Part shown: piece after piece, positions 32,428 through 40,667 of the stretch
Numbering within the stretch: position 1 is the stretch's first letter
Layout of the letters: every line of letters starts with the position of its first letter
DNA from: JACKEQ01 sp041389565
GTDB lineage: Bacteria; Myxococcota_A; UBA796; GCA-2862545
Direction: 5' to 3'
Length of the DNA: 64,000 nt
Assembly (NCBI GenBank): GCA_041389565.1
Contig: JAWKRP010000002.1
Location: forward strand, 310,001 to 374,000
Program-made: the position numbers and the translations under genes
The notes under the pieces: generated by a model
The model's database searches: none
Told to the model about the DNA's origin: nothing
The model's input: the letters and a program-made list of their open reading frames with translations, nothing else

Positions 32428-34631
32428 GGCAGGGTCTGCTGGTCGGAGCGGGGCTCGCGCTGATCGCGGGCCTGTGCGCGGGCGTGCCGGGCTGGGGCTC
32501 GGCGATCGGGCTCGTGCTCGTCGGCGCCTGGCTGGTCGCGGCGCGGGGGGGCCGCGAGGTCGCGGTGGTCGGCCCGACAGTGCTGGGACGCGCGCTGGCC
32601 GGGGTGGTTCGCGCGGTGGCACGCCCGATCGTCACGTCCCGGGCGGCCGGGATGGGCCTCGTGGACGTGAGCGACCCCGCGTGGACGGCGCTGCTGGCCC
32701 GGGTCGCGCGGCGACTGGAGGACGGGCGTACGGTGACCGTGCTCGGCATCACCACGGGCACGCACGAGGCCGGTGTGGCCGTCGTGACGGCGGACTCCCG
32801 CGGCGTGCGGCTGGTGGCGAACCTCGAAGAGGAGCGGTTCTCCCGGGTGAAGCACGAGCACCGCTTCCCGGCCGCGGCCCTTGCGGAAGCCCTGCGCCGG
32901 GTGGACGACCCGTCGACCGTGGAGGTGGTCGGGAGCTGGGACTGGGTCGCGTTCGCAGTGGAGTGGGCCGCACACGTGGCGGAGGGCCTGCCCCGCAACC
33001 TGCCGAACGTGCTGCGCCCGGCCGACGGGCACATCGACGTGGCGTCCATCACGGAGGCCCCGCGCCGGCTCTCCGGAGCGCTCGGTCGCCCGGTGCGGCC
33101 CGTCGTGGGGCTCCGGCACCACGACAACCACGCGTGGGGCGCGTACGCGCTGTCTCCGTTCATGGCGACCGGTGAGGACACCCTGGTGCTCGTGGTGGAC
33201 GGGATGGGCGACGACGGAGCGGCGAGCGCGTGGCTCGCGTCGGGCCGCTCGATGCGCAGGCTCGCGCTCGACACGAGCTTCGTCGACTCGCTGGGCCTGC
33301 TGTACCAGGCGATCAGCGCGGGGCAGGGGGGCTGGACGCCCCTGTCGAGCGAAGGTCGGTTCATGGGCGCGAGCGCGTGGGGCGACCGGAACCGGCTCAC
33401 GAACCGCGTGTATCGGGAACTCCGCGGGCTGCTGGTGCTGGGCGCGAACGGGTCTGTGCTGCTGAACCGGGCCGCCGGAAACTGGCACTCGGACCGCACC
33501 GAGCCGTACGTGGGGCTCGCTGCAGAAGCCCTGACGCCCCCGGTGCCGGTGGAGGACCGCTGGAATCCGGACGCCGTGCTCGACCCCGACCGCGTGGAGC
33601 ACGCGAAGCTCACCCGGGCCCGTCTGGACGAGGCCGCCGCGCTGCAGATGCTGTTCGAGGACGCGCTGGTGCATCTCGTCGACCACCTGGTGCGCGAGAC
33701 CCGGGCCTCCCGGCTCGTGTGGACCGGGGGGGCCGCCCTGAACTGTGTCGCGAGCCTGCACCTGCTGGAGTCGTTCGACACGGGCTGGTTCGCGCGGAAC
33801 CTCGAGATGGACGCGTACCTGCGGCTCTGGGTGCCCCCCGTGCCCGCCGATGCCGGCGTCGCGGCGGGCGCAGCGCTCCAGGTGCTGCGGGAGGCCGGAG
33901 GCCCGGTCGAGCCGCTGAAGCACGCGTTCCTGGGCGGGCAGGCGCCGAGCGCGGCGGACGTCCAGCGCGCGCTGGAGCTCCCCGGTGTGGCGAGCCTGGC
34001 GCTCGGGAGCGACGTGCACGCCATCGCGGACCGCCTCGCGGGGCTCGTGGCGCGAGGCGGGGTGCTGGGGCTGTTCCATGGCGCGGCCGAGACGGGTCCG
34101 CGGGCGCTGGGTCACCGGTCGATCGTGGCGGACCCCACGAATCCCGACGTGCTGGCGCTGATCAACGATCGGGTGAAGCGTCGCGAGCGCATCCGTCCGC
34201 TGGCGCCCATGTGCACGCGCGCAGCTGCCGAGGCCCTGTTCGAGCTCCAGCCGGGTGCCGCGGACGGCGACTACGCCGCGTACGACTTCATGGTGCAGTG
34301 CGTGCGCGCGAAGGACGTCGCGCGGGAGAAGGTGCCGGCGGTCGTGCATCGCGACGGCACCGCCCGCCTCCAGATCGTGCGGCCGGACGTGGACCCGCTC
34401 ACCTTCGCCTTCCTCGAGGCCATGGGGCGGCACGTGGGTGTGGAGGCGAGCGTGAACACCTCGCTGAACGTGGGCGCTCCGATGGCGTACACCCCGGAGG
34501 ACGCCGTGGACACGCTGCGCCGGGCCCGCGGCATGCACGGGCTCGTGCTGGTGGGCGCCGACGGGCAGGGGTGGCTCGCCTGGCTCGACGGCACGCTCGC
34601 CGGAGGGGAGCTCGAGGCGTGGGTGCGGTGA
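32424..34631 (+). CDS. Membrane-anchored carbamoyltransferase, NodU/TobZ family
   Basis: This 735-aa protein is about 120 residues longer than usual. The extra N-terminus has two hydrophobic segments (about 4-22 and 27-45) and a linker. The Kae1-like domain starts near residue 108: VLGITTGTHEAGVAVV, EEERFSRVKHEHRFP, a metal site in LRHHDNHAWGA near 230, VDGMGDDGA and WTGGAALNC. The C-terminal YrdC-like domain has GAAETGPRALGHRS and VKRRERIRPLAP, then SVNTSLN. Family members carbamoylate hydroxyls of antibiotics or Nod factors using carbamoyl-phosphate and ATP. The acceptor here is unknown and probably membrane-bound. It is coupled to the receiver gene. Confidence 0.88.
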   Translation: MRQGLLVGAGLALIAGLCAGVPGWGSAIGLVLVGAWLVAARGGREVAVVGPTVLGRALAGVVRAVARPIVTSRAAGMGLVDVSDPAWTALLARVARRLEDGRTVTVLGITTGTHEAGVAVVTADSRGVRLVANLEEERFSRVKHEHRFPAAALAEALRRVDDPSTVEVVGSWDWVAFAVEWAAHVAEGLPRNLPNVLRPADGHIDVASITEAPRRLSGALGRPVRPVVGLRHHDNHAWGAYALSPFMATGEDTLVLVVDGMGDDGAASAWLASGRSMRRLALDTSFVDSLGLLYQAISAGQGGWTPLSSEGRFMGASAWGDRNRLTNRVYRELRGLLVLGANGSVLLNRAAGNWHSDRTEPYVGLAAEALTPPVPVEDRWNPDAVLDPDRVEHAKLTRARLDEAAALQMLFEDALVHLVDHLVRETRASRLVWTGGAALNCVASLHLLESFDTGWFARNLEMDAYLRLWVPPVPADAGVAAGAALQVLREAGGPVEPLKHAFLGGQAPSAADVQRALELPGVASLALGSDVHAIADRLAGLVARGGVLGLFHGAAETGPRALGHRSIVADPTNPDVLALINDRVKRRERIRPLAPMCTRAAAEALFELQPGAADGDYAAYDFMVQCVRAKDVAREKVPAVVHRDGTARLQIVRPDVDPLTFAFLEAMGRHVGVEASVNTSLNVGAPMAYTPEDAVDTLRRARGMHGLVLVGADGQGWLAWLDGTLAGGELEAWVR

Positions 34632-34634
34632 GCG

Positions 34635-35870
34635 CTACGCCCCCGTGACCTCGACGGCGAGCTCGAACCACCGCGTGGTGGTGGGTGCGTCGGCCTTCCA
34701 GCCCTTGCCGGCTTCCCCGAGCGCGTGCGTGAAGTAGGCGTCGGGCTCCTCTTCGCCGAGCGCGGCGCGGAGCTCCGTGTATCGGGCGAACAGCGACGCG
34801 AGCGCGGCTCGTTCCTTCGCAGCGTCTCCGCCGAGCGCGGCGAGCGTGTCGCCCGCTCCCTGCATCATCGCGGCGAGCTCGAGGCGCATCTGGCGCGGGC
34901 TCAGCGTCTCGCGCGACTCCACGGTCTGCCCGTGGGCTTCGAGCCAGGCCGTCGCGGCGGCGGATGCGGCCTTCACGTCGACCAGGGCGCGCATGAGGCG
35001 CGGAATCGCTGGGTGCTCCATGGCCCCGAACTGCTCGACCACCTGGAGCAGCTGCCACTTCGCCAGCTTGCGGAGCGGCGCCAGGTCGGCATTCGCAAGG
35101 CGGTCGCGCCCGAGCACGTGGTAGTACTGGGGGTCGTTCCAGTAGCCCCACTTCTGGGTCCACTGGCCCTCGTACAGCTCGGTGATCCAGGCCTGATCGC
35201 GGCGCTGCATCGCGATCCACTCGGCATGACGGATGCCTTCGAGGGGATGGCGGTCGTCGGCGAGGATGCGCAGGTCGTTGCGGAAGCCCGGCAGCTTCGG
35301 CGACTCACGGACCGTCGCCGCATCCACACGCGCCACGAGCTCGGCCCACCGCGCCGGTTCCATGCGCAGCCGGAGCCAGCCGAGCACGGGCACGAGCCGT
35401 CGGGCGATGTTGTTGTCGTGGTCCTGGAAGAAGGCGTCGCCCCACCACTTCGGGTGCTCGAGCGCGGCGATCAGATGGTCGACGAGGTCTTCCGCCACGA
35501 CCTCCGCGCCCAGGAAGGCCTCGAACAGGAACACGACCTCGGCCAGGCGGAAGTCGTACGTCTCGGCGCCGTAGTCCATGGAGGCCGACGGACCGAGCTT
35601 CTTCTCGAGGATCGTGCGGAACCACCCGCGGTCGATGGGCTCGTCACCGGCGACAGCCGCTTTCAGGGCGTCGGCCTCGTGGAACGGCTTCGCGACGATG
35701 TACCCGCGCAGGTACCGACGCGCGATCTCTCGCGGGAACACCGTCTTCGTCCAGTACGGGTCGTTCACCTTGAGGAGCTTGAGCGCTTCGCGGCGGGCTT
35801 CCGCGGGCTTCACCTCAGTGTCGTCGAGGGTGCGAAGGTAGGGCCAGCCGAGCTCGAAGGGGGGTTCCAT
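34635..35870 (-). CDS. Conserved-looking soluble protein of unknown function
   Basis: This 411-aa protein has no signal peptide and no membrane segment. It is mainly helical with many Trp and Tyr (for example WGDAFFQDHDNNIARRLV and EGQWTQKWGYWNDPQYYHVL). No enzyme motif is recognised. Its stop is three bases from the stop of the convergent carbamoyltransferase gene. The ATG at 35870 has GAGAGG upstream. Composition and codon use match its neighbours. Confidence 0.75.
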   Translation of the reverse strand: MEPPFELGWPYLRTLDDTEVKPAEARREALKLLKVNDPYWTKTVFPREIARRYLRGYIVAKPFHEADALKAAVAGDEPIDRGWFRTILEKKLGPSASMDYGAETYDFRLAEVVFLFEAFLGAEVVAEDLVDHLIAALEHPKWWGDAFFQDHDNNIARRLVPVLGWLRLRMEPARWAELVARVDAATVRESPKLPGFRNDLRILADDRHPLEGIRHAEWIAMQRRDQAWITELYEGQWTQKWGYWNDPQYYHVLGRDRLANADLAPLRKLAKWQLLQVVEQFGAMEHPAIPRLMRALVDVKAASAAATAWLEAHGQTVESRETLSPRQMRLELAAMMQGAGDTLAALGGDAAKERAALASLFARYTELRAALGEEEPDAYFTHALGEAGKGWKADAPTTTRWFELAVEVTGA

Positions 35871-35934
35871 GGTGCCTCTCGGAGGGTGGCCGATCCTGGA
35901 CCCGGAGCCTCGCCCTGTCCAGGGGGTTCCGTGC

Positions 35935-35940
35935 TATCAA
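35935..35940 (+). promoter_or_regulatory. Probable -10 element for the small envelope protein gene
   Basis: TATCAA in CGTGCTATCAAGG carries the extended TG one base upstream. It lies 25 bases before the GTG at 35965. Confidence 0.4.
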
Positions 35941-35964
35941 GGATCGGGGCACCTGGGAGACACC

Positions 35965-36570
35965 GTGAATCTGCCACTGCTGCTGTTCGCGGCGGCCGCA
36001 TCGGACGTCCCGCTGCCCGACCGCAACCCGGGGAGCACCCGATGGGTCGCGGGCCCGCACGATCTCTCCATGGGCACGGCCCTGTGGCAGCATCCGACGT
36101 TCGGGCACTCGTATCCGTACTTCGGCCTCGACCAGCCACGCGTGAACGTGAACGCCACTTACGTCGTGCGCGTCGGGGGGCCGGCGGTGGCTGGAGTGCA
36201 CGTCGCGTACCACGACATCGCGTACGGGCCCGATGGGGACCGCCGGACGAGGTCCACCCGCCTCGAGCCGCGCGTCGGCTTCCGGATCGGGCGCAATACG
36301 CGCACGCGCGCCGACTTCTCGGTCGGCGGAGCGATGGACTTCGGGCAGCACCGGACGATGGTGGCTCCGGTGCTCGCGACGACCGGGCGCCACTGGATCG
36401 GTGCGTCTCGCAAGTGGTTCGTGTGGGCGGAAGCCCGCATCGGTCTCTGGCTCGAGGCCGGCTCGAGCCTCCAGTTCTGCATGGAGTGGTGCGACCAGGC
36501 CTACGTGAACAACCCCGGCGGGACGGGGTTGCTCTGGGGATTCGGGCGGTCGTTCGGTCCGACTCCCTGA
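35965..36570 (+). CDS. Secreted or outer-membrane protein of unknown function
   Basis: This 201-aa protein has a short signal peptide (NLPLLLFAAAASD). The mature part alternates polar and hydrophobic residues in strands (VNVNATYVVRVGGPAVAG and RADFSVGGAMDFGQH), as in small beta-barrels, and it ends in a PxP. The GTG at 35965 with GGGAGA upstream was chosen over upstream in-frame codons because the signal peptide begins there. No family recognised. Confidence 0.65.
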   Translation: MNLPLLLFAAAASDVPLPDRNPGSTRWVAGPHDLSMGTALWQHPTFGHSYPYFGLDQPRVNVNATYVVRVGGPAVAGVHVAYHDIAYGPDGDRRTRSTRLEPRVGFRIGRNTRTRADFSVGGAMDFGQHRTMVAPVLATTGRHWIGASRKWFVWAEARIGLWLEAGSSLQFCMEWCDQAYVNNPGGTGLLWGFGRSFGPTP

Positions 36571-36698
36571 ACGCTCGCCGAGCGCGCGTTCGGTCGCGCT
36601 TTGAGCGGCTTTGAGCGGCTCCAGACCACGGCCGACCGTATTCGGTGGGCGTCCGGGAGATGCCGGGCGTTCTGTTCTGCTCTGTGGAGGACCCTCCC
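36571..36698. other. Gap with a 10-bp tandem duplication
   Basis: The 128-base gap between a secreted protein and a lipoprotein gene holds TTGAGCGGCT twice in tandem (36601-36620) and a weak dyad CGCTCG-C-CGAGCG just after the first gene's stop (36572-36584). GTATTC at 36638-36643 could be a -10 box. No gene is seen. Confidence 0.45.
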
Positions 36699-37928
36699 AT
36701 GTCGAAGTCCGTCTCGGTCGCCGTCCTGTTCCTGGTTGCGTGCCAGACCCCCACCCGTCCCGAGCTCGTCGAGATCCCCGCGCTCGACCCGCCCACGCCC
36801 GTGGAGCCGACGGACCCCGTGGAGCCGACGGACCCGGTGGAGACGGGCTGTGGAGACACACTCCCCGTCGTGGAGGCCGCCCAGGCGAGCGCTTCGGCCG
36901 ACACGCTCGAGTTCACGTACACCGTGAGTGACGCGGACGGCGACCTGCACGACGTCGAGCTGCTGCTGTGGTTCGACACGACGCTGGACGGCCAGGTCGC
37001 GGCCGGTGCCGGGCCGCGCTTCGCGGCTCCGCTCACCGGGGGGGACGCGTGCGAGGTGTTCGCGAACACCATCGTCGTCACGCTCGACCTCGCGTCCACG
37101 ACCGCCCTCCAGCCGTGCACGGACTACGAGTTCGGCCTCGCCATCTCCGACGCAGCGGGCAACATCTCGCCGATGCGGGTGGTCCAGGTGAGCACCCGGG
37201 CCGCGGACGGCGGCTCGTGCGAGGCCCTCGACACGGACGTTCCGGAGGACACCGACGTCCTCGTGGACACCGGGTGGCCCGTGGACACCGACGTACCGCT
37301 GTCGGAGACGTGCGGCGACGGCGTCCTCGACGCGGGCGAGGCGTGTGACGACGGCAACCTGGTCCCGTGGGACGGGTGCAACGCGACGTGCACGGGCGGC
37401 TGCTTCACGTGGGACTTCAACGACGCCACTGCGCAGGGCTGGACCACCGTGGCCGGGGACGCGCCGGGCTGGAGCCCCCAGGACATCCAGTCGCCGGCTT
37501 CGGGCAGCCAGCTGATTCCGGAGCCCTTCTCCGGTCGGGACGGGTTCCACACGACGCGCATCCTCCGGTCGCCGGCCTTCGTGCTCGATCCCAGCGAGCC
37601 CATCCGGCTCTACATGCGGGGTGGCCTGCGGAACGGCACGTCGACGTCGAGCGCGATTCCCCAGTCGCCTGCGGATCTGGCGTCGGACACGGACGCGTTC
37701 GACGGTCTGCACGCGATGGGCGTGGCGCTCCACGACACGGCGACGGGCGCGTGGCTCGACGTGCAGTCGAAGGAGGAGCCCGCCTACCAGGGCCACGACG
37801 AGCTCACGTGGTTCGTGGGCGGCGCGGCTCCGTCGGGCCCCGTCACCCTCGACCTGTTCGACAGCTACTCGGGCAGCTGGGGTTGGGTCGGGGTGGACGA
37901 CCTCTCGGTGTGCGCGCTGCCGCTCTGA
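36699..37928 (+). CDS. Lipoprotein with Myxococcus cysteine-rich repeat
   Basis: This 409-aa protein has a lipobox (FLVAC). A proline and threonine-rich linker is followed by a fibronectin-like region (about 60-180). Then comes a cysteine-rich repeat (CGDGVLDAGEACDDGN followed by WDGCNATC), known in myxobacterial surface proteins as DUF4215 or the Myxococcus cysteine-rich repeat. The C-terminal 180 residues look like a jelly-roll sugar- or ligand-binding fold. The ATG at 36699 has GGAGG eight bases upstream. It is probably cell-surface. Its 3' end overlaps the convergent gene by 64 bases. Confidence 0.85.
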   Translation: MSKSVSVAVLFLVACQTPTRPELVEIPALDPPTPVEPTDPVEPTDPVETGCGDTLPVVEAAQASASADTLEFTYTVSDADGDLHDVELLLWFDTTLDGQVAAGAGPRFAAPLTGGDACEVFANTIVVTLDLASTTALQPCTDYEFGLAISDAAGNISPMRVVQVSTRAADGGSCEALDTDVPEDTDVLVDTGWPVDTDVPLSETCGDGVLDAGEACDDGNLVPWDGCNATCTGGCFTWDFNDATAQGWTTVAGDAPGWSPQDIQSPASGSQLIPEPFSGRDGFHTTRILRSPAFVLDPSEPIRLYMRGGLRNGTSTSSAIPQSPADLASDTDAFDGLHAMGVALHDTATGAWLDVQSKEEPAYQGHDELTWFVGGAAPSGPVTLDLFDSYSGSWGWVGVDDLSVCALPL

Positions 37929-39856
37929 CGGAGGCACCTCCGAACCCGCTCCACGAAGTCCGGCCAGGGCTCGTCCACGTCGTCGGGCCCGAACACGGTG
38001 AATCGCACCTGGAAGAAGCGGTGGGTGAGGTGGTCGAGCGGCGGGGGGAGGGGTTCCAGGGGGGTGAGCGCAGCGACGACCGGCCCTGGGGGGGCCGTCA
38101 GCCGGAGGTCGTGCGACGACTCGACGATCACGCCTTCCGGAGCTCCGAAGCGGTGATCCCGGACACCGACGATCAGCGAGTCGGGGCCGTCCCCGCGCAG
38201 CCAGGCGTCGACGGCGATCGGGAATCCCGCAGTGGAGCGCTCACGGGTGATGCGGGGTGGGCCCGCCACCCCCAGCACGACGACCTCGGCGTCGGAGCAC
38301 AGGTGGGAGAGGGCGCTTTCGAAGGTGACCGGAGTGTAGGGACCTCCGGACGGCGTGGCGGCGCTCGGAGTCAGCGCCCATCGGTAGCGGTCCTGTTCGT
38401 AGACGAGGAGGTCGCGGCGGCTCTTCCCGGAGCTCGGGATCTTCAGGTTCAACGTCTTCTGGTGGCGGGTGAGGGTCGCGTTGCCCGCAGCGGCCAGCAG
38501 CCACTGGACGATCTCCGCGGCGGCGTCGTGGTCCGTGAATCCCTCGACCCAGTCGGAGATCCGATGTGCGCCGGCGTGCGTCAGCCGGTCTCCCCGGCGC
38601 AGCGGGGCACTGTCCTGCGCGAGCACCCAGGCACCCCGCCGCAGCCGGCCCGGAACGGGTGCGGCCCAGGTGGGGCGGAGCACGAGCTCGGCTTCTTCGC
38701 CCAGCACGGCGACGCCCACGGACTCTCCGGAGTGGAGCAGCCACCGCTCGCCCAGCAGTCCGGTGGCCTCGAACCGCCCGGCGAGGTCGGTCTCGGCGTA
38801 GAGGCCGTCGAGGCTCGGGGTCGGGGTGCGGAGGCTGGGGTGGTCGTAGACCCAGGTCCCTTCGACCCGCGTTTCCACGGCAGGCCATCCATCTTCGCGC
38901 ACGACCCGTCCGCGGACGGTGACCGTGGGCTCGAGCACGGGGACGAGCACGGTGCGCTCCCCCTTCGTGAGCTCGACCGTGTGGAGCGCGCTGGTGGACC
39001 GGTCCAGGACGACGCGGTGCCCCGCGGGATCCCACGATGCGCGGTTGGTGTCGACGATCCACGGTCCCGGTGCGAGGTCCGAGCGCTCGAAGGGCCCGTA
39101 CTCGACGACCGAGACCGAGCCCTGGGTCAGATAGGTCGTGGACTCCCTGGGCGCGTCCACACGGAGCGAGGTGCCGGTCGGCAGACCCTCCGGGAACCAC
39201 TCGCGCGGCGGTGGCCACGTCCACTCCTCGTGCACGGGCTCGCTCTCGGGCTCCGAAGCGAACAGGGTCAGGGCGTCGGGAATCCCGGCACCCGGGAGCT
39301 CCGCGAGGTCGAACACCCACACCAGGCGGTCTCCGGTGCGGGTGATGAGCGCGACCTGCTGGCCGTTCGGCGAGAGGGCGGCATCGACGAACCCTTCGCC
39401 CCGCAGGGTCCAGAGCGTGTCGCCGGCTTCGTCCAGCACGGCCATCGTGCTGTGGTCGAGCCGCACGCTGCGGGTGTGCACCACCGACCCGGACCACGAG
39501 ACGCGGTCCTGCCAGGTCTCGATCCGCGCGACCCCCCGTAGGTTCGCCGTGCTCGCGAGGGGCCCGCTCCCGTGCGGTCCCTCCAGCAGGAGCCGCGCGT
39601 TGCGCTCCCAGACGCTCGCGATCGCGCAGAGGCCGTGCTGGCCGGTGAAGCAGGCATCCCAGATACGATGCAGATCGCCCCCGACGCCCCCACAGGACCC
39701 CCCGCTCAGGCAGGCCTGGAGGTGGAAGGCGGGACGGAGCTCGCGGGGCGCACGCTCGGCGACGGTGGTACACGCGGCGGCGTCGCCCTGGACACACCGG
39801 TCGATCTCCTCGAGTGGGGCGGACCGGGCGGTGTGGAGGAGGACGAGTGCGAGCAT
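37865..39856 (-). CDS. Secreted protein with propeller-like, carboxypeptidase-regulatory-like and PDZ-like parts
   Basis: This 663-aa protein has a signal peptide (MLALVLLHTARSAP). Residues about 20-90 hold several Cys. The middle reads like beta-propeller blades (MAVLDEAGDTLWTLRGEGF and AALSPNGQQVALITRTGD). Next is a VRGRVVREDGWP segment with TDLAGRFEATGL, typical of carboxypeptidase regulatory-like domains. Then comes LRRGDRLTHAGAHRI, which resembles a PDZ fold. No catalytic motif is seen. The ATG at 39856 has GGGAGAGTGA upstream. Its last 64 bases overlap the 3' end of the convergent lipoprotein gene. Confidence 0.75.
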   Translation of the reverse strand: MLALVLLHTARSAPLEEIDRCVQGDAAACTTVAERAPRELRPAFHLQACLSGGSCGGVGGDLHRIWDACFTGQHGLCAIASVWERNARLLLEGPHGSGPLASTANLRGVARIETWQDRVSWSGSVVHTRSVRLDHSTMAVLDEAGDTLWTLRGEGFVDAALSPNGQQVALITRTGDRLVWVFDLAELPGAGIPDALTLFASEPESEPVHEEWTWPPPREWFPEGLPTGTSLRVDAPRESTTYLTQGSVSVVEYGPFERSDLAPGPWIVDTNRASWDPAGHRVVLDRSTSALHTVELTKGERTVLVPVLEPTVTVRGRVVREDGWPAVETRVEGTWVYDHPSLRTPTPSLDGLYAETDLAGRFEATGLLGERWLLHSGESVGVAVLGEEAELVLRPTWAAPVPGRLRRGAWVLAQDSAPLRRGDRLTHAGAHRISDWVEGFTDHDAAAEIVQWLLAAAGNATLTRHQKTLNLKIPSSGKSRRDLLVYEQDRYRWALTPSAATPSGGPYTPVTFESALSHLCSDAEVVVLGVAGPPRITRERSTAGFPIAVDAWLRGDGPDSLIVGVRDHRFGAPEGVIVESSHDLRLTAPPGPVVAALTPLEPLPPPLDHLTHRFFQVRFTVFGPDDVDEPWPDFVERVRRCLRQSGSAHTERSSTPTQPQLPE

Positions 39857-39967
39857 TCACTCTCCCGGAGGCTCGTACCCGATGCCCACTCACGGCGACG
39901 GACGTCGGTGGGCCTCCTGCGAGCTGCCTGAATTGACCATCGCGGACCGAGCCGGTAGGGCAGGGGG

Positions 39968-40396
39968 ATGGACGATCTGGTCATCGATGAGCGCATCACG
40001 ATCCCGGCGTCGGACTTCCAGATCTCGTTCTCGCGGTCGGGGGGGCCCGGCGGCCAGCACGTGAACACGACGGATACGCGGGTGCGCGTGCACTTCGATC
40101 TGGCGGGCACCACTGCGCTGTCGGAGTCCGTGAAGCGCCGGCTGGCCGAGGCGTTCGCGAACCGGATCAGCAGAGACGGCGCGCTGGTGCTGACGTCCGA
40201 CGTGTACCGGTCGCGGCAGCGCAACGTAGAGGACCTCCGCGAACGTCTCGCCGAGATGATCCGGGCGAACCTCGTGGCTCCGAAGAAGCGCCGCCCGACC
40301 AAGCCGTCGCTGGGCGCCAAGAAGCGCCGGCTGGAGTCGAAGAAGCGCCGGTCGGACGTGAAGTCGGGGCGCGGAAAGGTCCGCCAGGACGACTAG
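39968..40396 (+). CDS. arfB: Ribosome-rescue peptidyl-tRNA hydrolase ArfB (YaeJ)
   Basis: This 142-aa protein has the release-factor catalytic motif GGPGGQ (residues 25-30) without the codon-recognition domains of RF1 or RF2. Its C-terminal tail (about 105-142) is rich in Lys and Arg (KKRRPTKPSLGAKKRR) and in ArfB enters the empty mRNA channel of stalled ribosomes. Start, length and layout fit the family. A block of hairpin repeats follows its stop directly. Confidence 0.93.
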   Translation: MDDLVIDERITIPASDFQISFSRSGGPGGQHVNTTDTRVRVHFDLAGTTALSESVKRRLAEAFANRISRDGALVLTSDVYRSRQRNVEDLRERLAEMIRANLVAPKKRRPTKPSLGAKKRRLESKKRRSDVKSGRGKVRQDD

Positions 40397-40532
40397 TCCG
40401 CCGAAGGCCGCGACGGTCCGTGAGTCGCGGTCCCGCAGGGACGGGCCAGGTCCGCCGAAGGCCGCGACGGTCCGTGAGTCGCGGTCCCGCAGGGACGGGC
40501 CAGGTCCGCCGAAGGCCGCGACGGTCCGTGAG
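40396..40532. repeat. 54-bp tandem repeat, about 2.5 copies
   Basis: Units begin at 40396, 40450 and 40504. The first two are identical and the third breaks off near 40532. Each full unit contains the hairpin GTCCC-GCA-GGGAC (40430-40442 and 40484-40496). The array starts at the arfB stop and runs into repeat copy B. Confidence 0.9.
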
Positions 40533-40540
40533 CTGCGCCA

Positions 40541-40665
40541 GGCGGGCCGGAGGGGGCGGCGCAGCCGCAGTCCGACCGCAGGGAGGACCGAGCGCGAAGG
40601 CGCGAGCCCGGAGGACAGCCGCCGACGGGCCGGACCGGAGGGCCGGGACGGCGGGGCGCCCAGAC
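40541..40665. repeat. Interspersed hairpin repeat, copy B
   Basis: This matches copy A (10547-10655) over most of its length, with a 27-bp identical block at 40586-40612 and a shared GCGGC-GCA-GCCGC hairpin. It ends two bases before the stop of the minus-strand hydrolase gene, the same placement as copy A. Confidence 0.7.
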
Positions 40666-40667
40666 AC

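Noticed and set aside
40396..40532. Possible CRISPR array
   Set aside because: Units are 54-bp direct tandem copies without variable spacers, and no cas gene is present.
40167..40667. Minus-strand reading with an 18-residue peptide repeated
   Set aside because: The peptide repeat is only the translation of the 54-bp DNA repeat and the frame has no start signal or family match.
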